Below, piece by piece: positions 60,374 through 64,000 of a DNA stretch of 64,000 nt (position 1 is the stretch's first letter; each line of letters starts with the position of its first letter). The stretch comes from Deltaproteobacteria bacterium. Lineage in GTDB: Bacteria > SAR324 > JACQKK01. Location of the stretch: positions 1-64,000 of the forward strand of contig JAOUEW010000009.1 in the NCBI GenBank assembly GCA_029858505.1, in the 5' to 3' direction. The position numbers were made by a program, and so were the translations under genes. Below the pieces are notes generated by a model, which worked only from the letters and a program-made list of their open reading frames with translations, made no database searches and was not told where the DNA came from.

Positions 60374-62248
60374 ATGGACACCTCCCCGCTTTACCAACCA
60401 GGCCTAACGGTGGCGCTGGCGCTGGCCCTGGGCATGGCGGCCCAAGTGCTGGCCCAGCACCTAAGGCTACCGGGGATTGTGCTGCTGTTGGGGGCGGGGG
60501 TGTTGTTTGGCCCGGACGGGCTGGGGGTGATCTTTCCTGGGGCCTTGGGGCCAGCGCTGAACGTTTTAACCGGGCTGGCCGTGGCGGTAATTTTGTTCGA
60601 GGGGGGGATGAACCTGAAGTTTGGGCGGATGAAAACCTCCCAGCGCTCCATTCGGCAGTTGATTGTGTTGGGCGGGGCCATCACCACCATTGGGGGGGCC
60701 CTGGCCGCCCACGCCATTTTGGGGTGGAGTTGGGAGACCTCGGCTTTGTTCGGCACGCTGGTGATGGTGACCGGCCCAACGGTGATCAACCCCCTGCTGA
60801 AGCGGCTGAAGGTGAAGCACTCGGTGGCCACGGTGCTTTCAGCAGAAGGGCTGCTGCTCGACGCCATTGGGGCGGTGGTGGCCACGGTGGCGTTGGAGGC
60901 CGCCCTGAACCCGGCCCATGGCAGCCCCCTGCTGTGGGCTTGGGACGTGGTGGCCCGGTTGGGCTTTGGGGCGCTAACCGGGGGCTTGGCCGCCCTGGTA
61001 TTGATCAACTTGTTCCGTCTGCCCCACTTAATCCCCGAGGGCATCCAGAATGTGTTCACCCTGTCGGTGGTGCTGGCCCTGTTCCAGGGGTCGAACGCCA
61101 TCATGCCAGAAAGCGGCATCGCCGCCGTCACCATGGCGGGGATTATCGTGGGCAATCTAAGCACCCGAGGCCTGCGGAATTTGATTGAGTTCAAGGAAGA
61201 GCTGACCGTGCTGCTGATTGGGATGCTGTTCGTGCTGCTGGCGGCGGATGTCCGCCTGGAGCAGGTGATGGGGCTGGGTCTTCCCGGGTTGTGGGTGGTG
61301 CTGGCGCTGTTGTTCTTGGTGCGCCCGGTGGCGGTGCTGGCCGGAACGTGGTCGTCTCGCCTGAATTGGAAAGAACGGGTGTTCGTGGGTTGGATTGGCC
61401 CCCGTGGCATTGTGGCCGCTGCTGTGGCTTCTTTTTTCTCCGCCTCCCTCACCGAAAAAGGCCTGCCCGGCGGCCACGAATTGCGGGCTCTGGTGTTTCT
61501 CGTCATCGCGGTGAGCGTGGTGCTGGCCGGCTTAACGGGTGGGCTGGCGGCGGGAGTGCTGGGGCTGCGGCGGCCCAGCCAGTTGGGGTGGGTGATGCTG
61601 GGGGCCCACGAGCTGGCCAGGGCCGTGGCGGTGTTGTTTCGGCAGGCGGGCCAAGAAATGGTGCTCATCGACTCCAACGCCCAGCACTGCCAAGCCGCCC
61701 AAGAAGAAAACCACCGGATCATTTACGGCAATGGCCTGGAAAGCACCACCCTGCTGCGGGCGGCCATAGACTCCCGCCGGGGGGCCCTGGCCTTAACCGC
61801 CAACGACGAGGTGAATTATCTGTTCACCCAAAAAGTCAGGGAAGAAACCCGTGAGATTTCGTTGTATTCGGCCCTGAAAACCAACACGGTTTCTCTCACC
61901 GTAAAAATGCTGCGCCAAGCCGGTGCCGACGCGCTGTTTGCCGGAACCACCGATGTGGAAACATGGAACCTGCGGTTTATCCGAGGGCAAGTATTCACCC
62001 AGGTTTGGAAACGCACCGGAGACTCCCCAACAGGGGGCCAAGCCGGAGGGCTGATCAAAGCCTATCCCGGAACCGGGCTACTGATCGTTGCGCTGAAACG
62101 AAACGAAGACCTGCGGCCCATTGGGGACTCCCTGCAATTCAAACCGGGCGATGAAATCACCTGCTTTGTGCTAGAATCGGAAAGCAACGCGGTGCAGCAA
62201 TTTTTACAACAAGCCGGTTGGTCCCTGCTGCCGGAACACCCGGCTTAA
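60374..62248 (+). CDS. CPA-type cation:proton antiporter with TrkA-like NAD and C domains
   Basis: 624 residues. Twelve or so helices (1-395) with GIVLLLGAGVLFGPDGLGV, GTLVMVTGPTVINPLLKRL (the TGPT variant of the CPA1 TDP motif), WIGPRGIVAAAVASFF. Then a Rossmann/TrkA-N-like domain (GAHELARAVAVLFRQAGQEMVLIDSN, GLESTTLLRAA, ALTANDEVNYLFTQKVREE) and a TrkA-C-like end (GDSLQFKPGDEITCFVLE). The glycines of the nucleotide site are partly lost. Exports Na+ or K+ in exchange for protons. Confidence 0.9.
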   Translation: MDTSPLYQPGLTVALALALGMAAQVLAQHLRLPGIVLLLGAGVLFGPDGLGVIFPGALGPALNVLTGLAVAVILFEGGMNLKFGRMKTSQRSIRQLIVLGGAITTIGGALAAHAILGWSWETSALFGTLVMVTGPTVINPLLKRLKVKHSVATVLSAEGLLLDAIGAVVATVALEAALNPAHGSPLLWAWDVVARLGFGALTGGLAALVLINLFRLPHLIPEGIQNVFTLSVVLALFQGSNAIMPESGIAAVTMAGIIVGNLSTRGLRNLIEFKEELTVLLIGMLFVLLAADVRLEQVMGLGLPGLWVVLALLFLVRPVAVLAGTWSSRLNWKERVFVGWIGPRGIVAAAVASFFSASLTEKGLPGGHELRALVFLVIAVSVVLAGLTGGLAAGVLGLRRPSQLGWVMLGAHELARAVAVLFRQAGQEMVLIDSNAQHCQAAQEENHRIIYGNGLESTTLLRAAIDSRRGALALTANDEVNYLFTQKVREETREISLYSALKTNTVSLTVKMLRQAGADALFAGTTDVETWNLRFIRGQVFTQVWKRTGDSPTGGQAGGLIKAYPGTGLLIVALKRNEDLRPIGDSLQFKPGDEITCFVLESESNAVQQFLQQAGWSLLPEHPA

Positions 62249-62296
62249 CGGCCAGCCATTGGCGAAAGCCTATCACTCAAGTTTCGGGGGAATGAC

Positions 62297-63085
62297 ATGA
62301 CTGGAATGGAGGCGGCAGCCACCCCATCGGGGTTTACCGAGCCGTTCAACGCGTTCACCCACTTGATTGGGGCGGGGATTTTTTTGGCGTGGGCGGTGCT
62401 GCTGGTGATGAGGGGCCGGGGGGGGCCAGACATTTTGGGGGGGGGCCAGGGCCGGCGCCAGAGCCAACGCCGGGGCAAGGCCGACGCCGCCCGAGAGAAG
62501 AAGCTGCGGATGGCCGCCCTGAGCGTGTTTGGCTTGGCCGCCGTGACCCAACTGCTGGCCAGCGGCATTTACCACCTGCTGGAAAAAGACCACCTGCCCC
62601 GAATCATCATGCAGCGGGTAGATCACTCCGCCATCTTCTTCCTGATCTTGGCCTCCTTCGTTCCGCTCCACACCATCTTGTTCCGGGGGTGGCGCCGCTG
62701 GGGGGTGCTGTCGGGGATGCTGATCCTCACCAGTTCCGGCATGGCCATCTCCGCCGTGTTCCTTGACATCATCCCCGACTGGGTCAGCACCACGGTCTAT
62801 GTGTCCATCGGCTGGGTGGGGGGCTACAGCGCCTACCTGCTGCACCAGCGCCACCACTGGGGGTTCATTCTGCCCCTGGTGTGGGGGGGCGTGGCCTACA
62901 CCATCGGCGGGGCCATGGAATTCCTGCGCTGGCCAGTGGTGGTAAAGGGTGTGGTGGAAGGCCACGAAATGTCTCACCTGGCTGTGCTGGCCGGGCTGAC
63001 CTTTCACTTTTGGTTCACTTGGTCCTTTGCCAAAGGAGAACCCCAGGGCGGCGTTGGAAAAGCAAAAGGGAGAAGAGCACATTAA
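62297..63085 (+). CDS. Hemolysin III / PAQR family membrane protein
   Basis: 262 residues from ATG 62297. FTEPFNAFTHLIGAGIFLAW, YHLLEKDHLPRIIMQRVDHSAIFFLILASF (in pieces), and GHEMSHLAVLAGLTFHFW contain the conserved Ser/Asp/His residues that form the zinc site in PAQR proteins. Seven helices. A long, very basic loop (RGRGGPDILGGGQGRRQSQRR) after helix 1 is unusual for this family. Despite the name, haemolysis is not established for most members. Confidence 0.88.
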   Translation: MTGMEAAATPSGFTEPFNAFTHLIGAGIFLAWAVLLVMRGRGGPDILGGGQGRRQSQRRGKADAAREKKLRMAALSVFGLAAVTQLLASGIYHLLEKDHLPRIIMQRVDHSAIFFLILASFVPLHTILFRGWRRWGVLSGMLILTSSGMAISAVFLDIIPDWVSTTVYVSIGWVGGYSAYLLHQRHHWGFILPLVWGGVAYTIGGAMEFLRWPVVVKGVVEGHEMSHLAVLAGLTFHFWFTWSFAKGEPQGGVGKAKGRRAH

Positions 63086-63252
63086 ACCTGGGATAAGAGC
63101 CCCGCACCGGGCTGGGCTAAAGCCACTCTATTGCCCCTAACTCTCTGCCCACTTCCCTTCTTTGCTATTTTTTCCCCATTTTTCGGTAACCTGTCATCCA
63201 ACTTGTCGCCCCACCGGTGACTCAACCCAAAACCCAATCCGTGCCCCAACCT

Positions 63253-63633
63253 ATGACGCAACCTGTCAGCGTAAACCTTGCCCGGCACTACACCTGGGGC
63301 CAAGCCTGCGACGGCTGGGTTCTGGTGGGCCGAGACGACCTGCAAATCATCGAAGAGCGAATGCCCCCCGGCGCCACCGAGGAGCGCCACTACCACCAGC
63401 AGGCCCGGCAGTTCTTTTATATTCTTGCGGGTCACGCCCTGCTGGAGGTGGAAGGCGCGGCCCATGAACTGACCACCGGGCAGGGGCTGGAGATTGCCCC
63501 CGGCCAGGCCCACTGCATCAAAAATATCTCCGGGCAGGATGTCCGATTTCTGGTGGTCAGCCACCCCAAAAGCCATGGGGATAGGGTACTCATACCTCCT
63601 GCGCCCCCCTTCCCCCCGGCCCCGCCCGGATGA
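63253..63633 (+). CDS. Single-domain cupin protein
   Basis: 126 residues from ATG 63253 (GTG 63217 adds TQP-repeats). The cupin motif PPGATEERHYHQQARQFFYILAGHALLEVEG carries H-x-H and a Gln in place of the usual Glu; the second motif is GLEIAPGQAHCIKNISGQDVRFLVVSHP. Two metal His plus the second-motif His are kept. Pro-rich tail (PPAPPFPPAPPG). Enzymatic or sugar-binding role unknown. Confidence 0.85.
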   Translation: MTQPVSVNLARHYTWGQACDGWVLVGRDDLQIIEERMPPGATEERHYHQQARQFFYILAGHALLEVEGAAHELTTGQGLEIAPGQAHCIKNISGQDVRFLVVSHPKSHGDRVLIPPAPPFPPAPPG

Positions 63634-63831
63634 TACACCTAAATGGGGGGAGCAGTCCGGTATTCGCGCGGGGGTTGGAAGGGGGAGCCGACAGAAATGA
63701 AGTAAAAATGAAGGAAAGAAGAAGGATAGAAAAGAATCGAGATCGTCAGGGCAAACAAGCAGAAAAGAGAGCATAGGCAGCAAGAATCACCAGTAAAAAG
63801 AAGCACGTATCAGAAGGGGCATGGCAAGCGG

Positions 63832-64000
63832 ATGAACATTCTGGTGATCGGCGGGGGGGGGCGGGAACACGCCCTGGTCTGGAAACTGGCCCAAAGCCCC
63901 CGGGTAAAGGCCCTGTTCGCCAGCCCCGGAAGCGATGCCATGGCCCCACTGGCCCGTTGTGTGCCGCTGGATTTGGGCCAGGGAGGAAAGGATGTTATTT
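63832..64000 (+). CDS. purD: Phosphoribosylamine-glycine ligase, N-terminal part (continues past the window)
   Basis: 56 residues visible: [20 protein letters not shown] then [27 protein letters not shown]. The [17 protein letters not shown] start is diagnostic of PurD, which makes GAR in purine synthesis. The usual PGNAGxA segment reads PGSDAMA. 63634-63831 before it has no gene; it is purine-rich. Confidence 0.92.
   Translation, partial: MNILVIGGGGREHALVWKLAQSPRVKALFASPGSDAMAPLARCVPLDLGQGGKDVI

Overview
This 64 kb window is a GC-rich chromosomal stretch from a Gram-negative bacterium. It carries many lipobox lipoproteins, several predicted outer-membrane beta-barrels, a Tat signal and periplasmic c-type cytochromes. 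The gene content fits a Pseudomonadota-like organism with chemolithotrophic potential: a Cyc2-like fused cytochrome-porin, a type II sulfide:quinone oxidoreductase, a monohaem cytochrome c and assimilatory sulfate reduction through APS. I cannot name the taxon from sequence alone. All functional calls rest on motifs read by eye.

Layout. 1-7.3 kb: paralogous PPC-type surface lipoproteins with a shared leader, a hot-dog protein, and a membrane regulator that joins a 7TMR-DISM receptor to a SARP/BTAD output. A tandem 11-bp repeat array lies between the regulator and the nearest lipoprotein gene. 7.7-10.5 kb: PhoH and two small lipoproteins. 10.8-19.0 kb: sulfate assimilation cluster (APS reductase, small unknown ORF, Met8-like sirohaem enzyme, sulfite reductase, TauE/SafE, CysC, CysD, CysNC). 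19-25.6 kb: RCC1-type lipoprotein, lipoprotein rhodanese, lipoate ligase, OmpA-like lipoprotein, hisD-hisB-hisH. 25.6-27.1 kb: an otsA remnant beside tRNA-Asn, and a cytochrome c. 27.2-35.9 kb: acyltransferase, cell-envelope genes, M48 protease, APH-type kinase, cardiolipin synthase. 36-44 kb: a TetR-controlled, Lol-like ABC export cluster with an inserted MFS gene and a terminal beta-barrel. 44-48 kb: long arrays of palindromic repeats around a DUF559 nuclease, then the Cyc2-like gene with a structured leader. 48-50.9 kb: clpB with a CIRCE operator. 51-57.5 kb: TauE/SafE with a DUF1634-like partner, DUF599, a barrel, a FecR-like protein, a histone-H1-like protein, and an SQR with an H1-like N-terminal tail. 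57.6-64 kb: CNT transporter, a toxin-antitoxin pair, a CPA antiporter, a hemolysin III family protein, a cupin and the start of purD.

Two intergenic repeat families dominate the non-coding space. The first is a ~190-197 bp element with GCACCCCTCCC/GGGAGGGGTGC ends, often in tandem with an 18-bp linker. The second is a short MITE-like element with GAGACCTCTGC ends at three loci; one copy separates cysC from cysD and supplies the cysD ribosome-binding site.

The strongest candidates for something new are the 7TMR-DISM/SARP regulator with its 11-bp repeat operator and target lipoprotein, the repeat family with its embedded DUF559 nuclease, the histone-tailed SQR, and the TetR/Lol-like export cluster.
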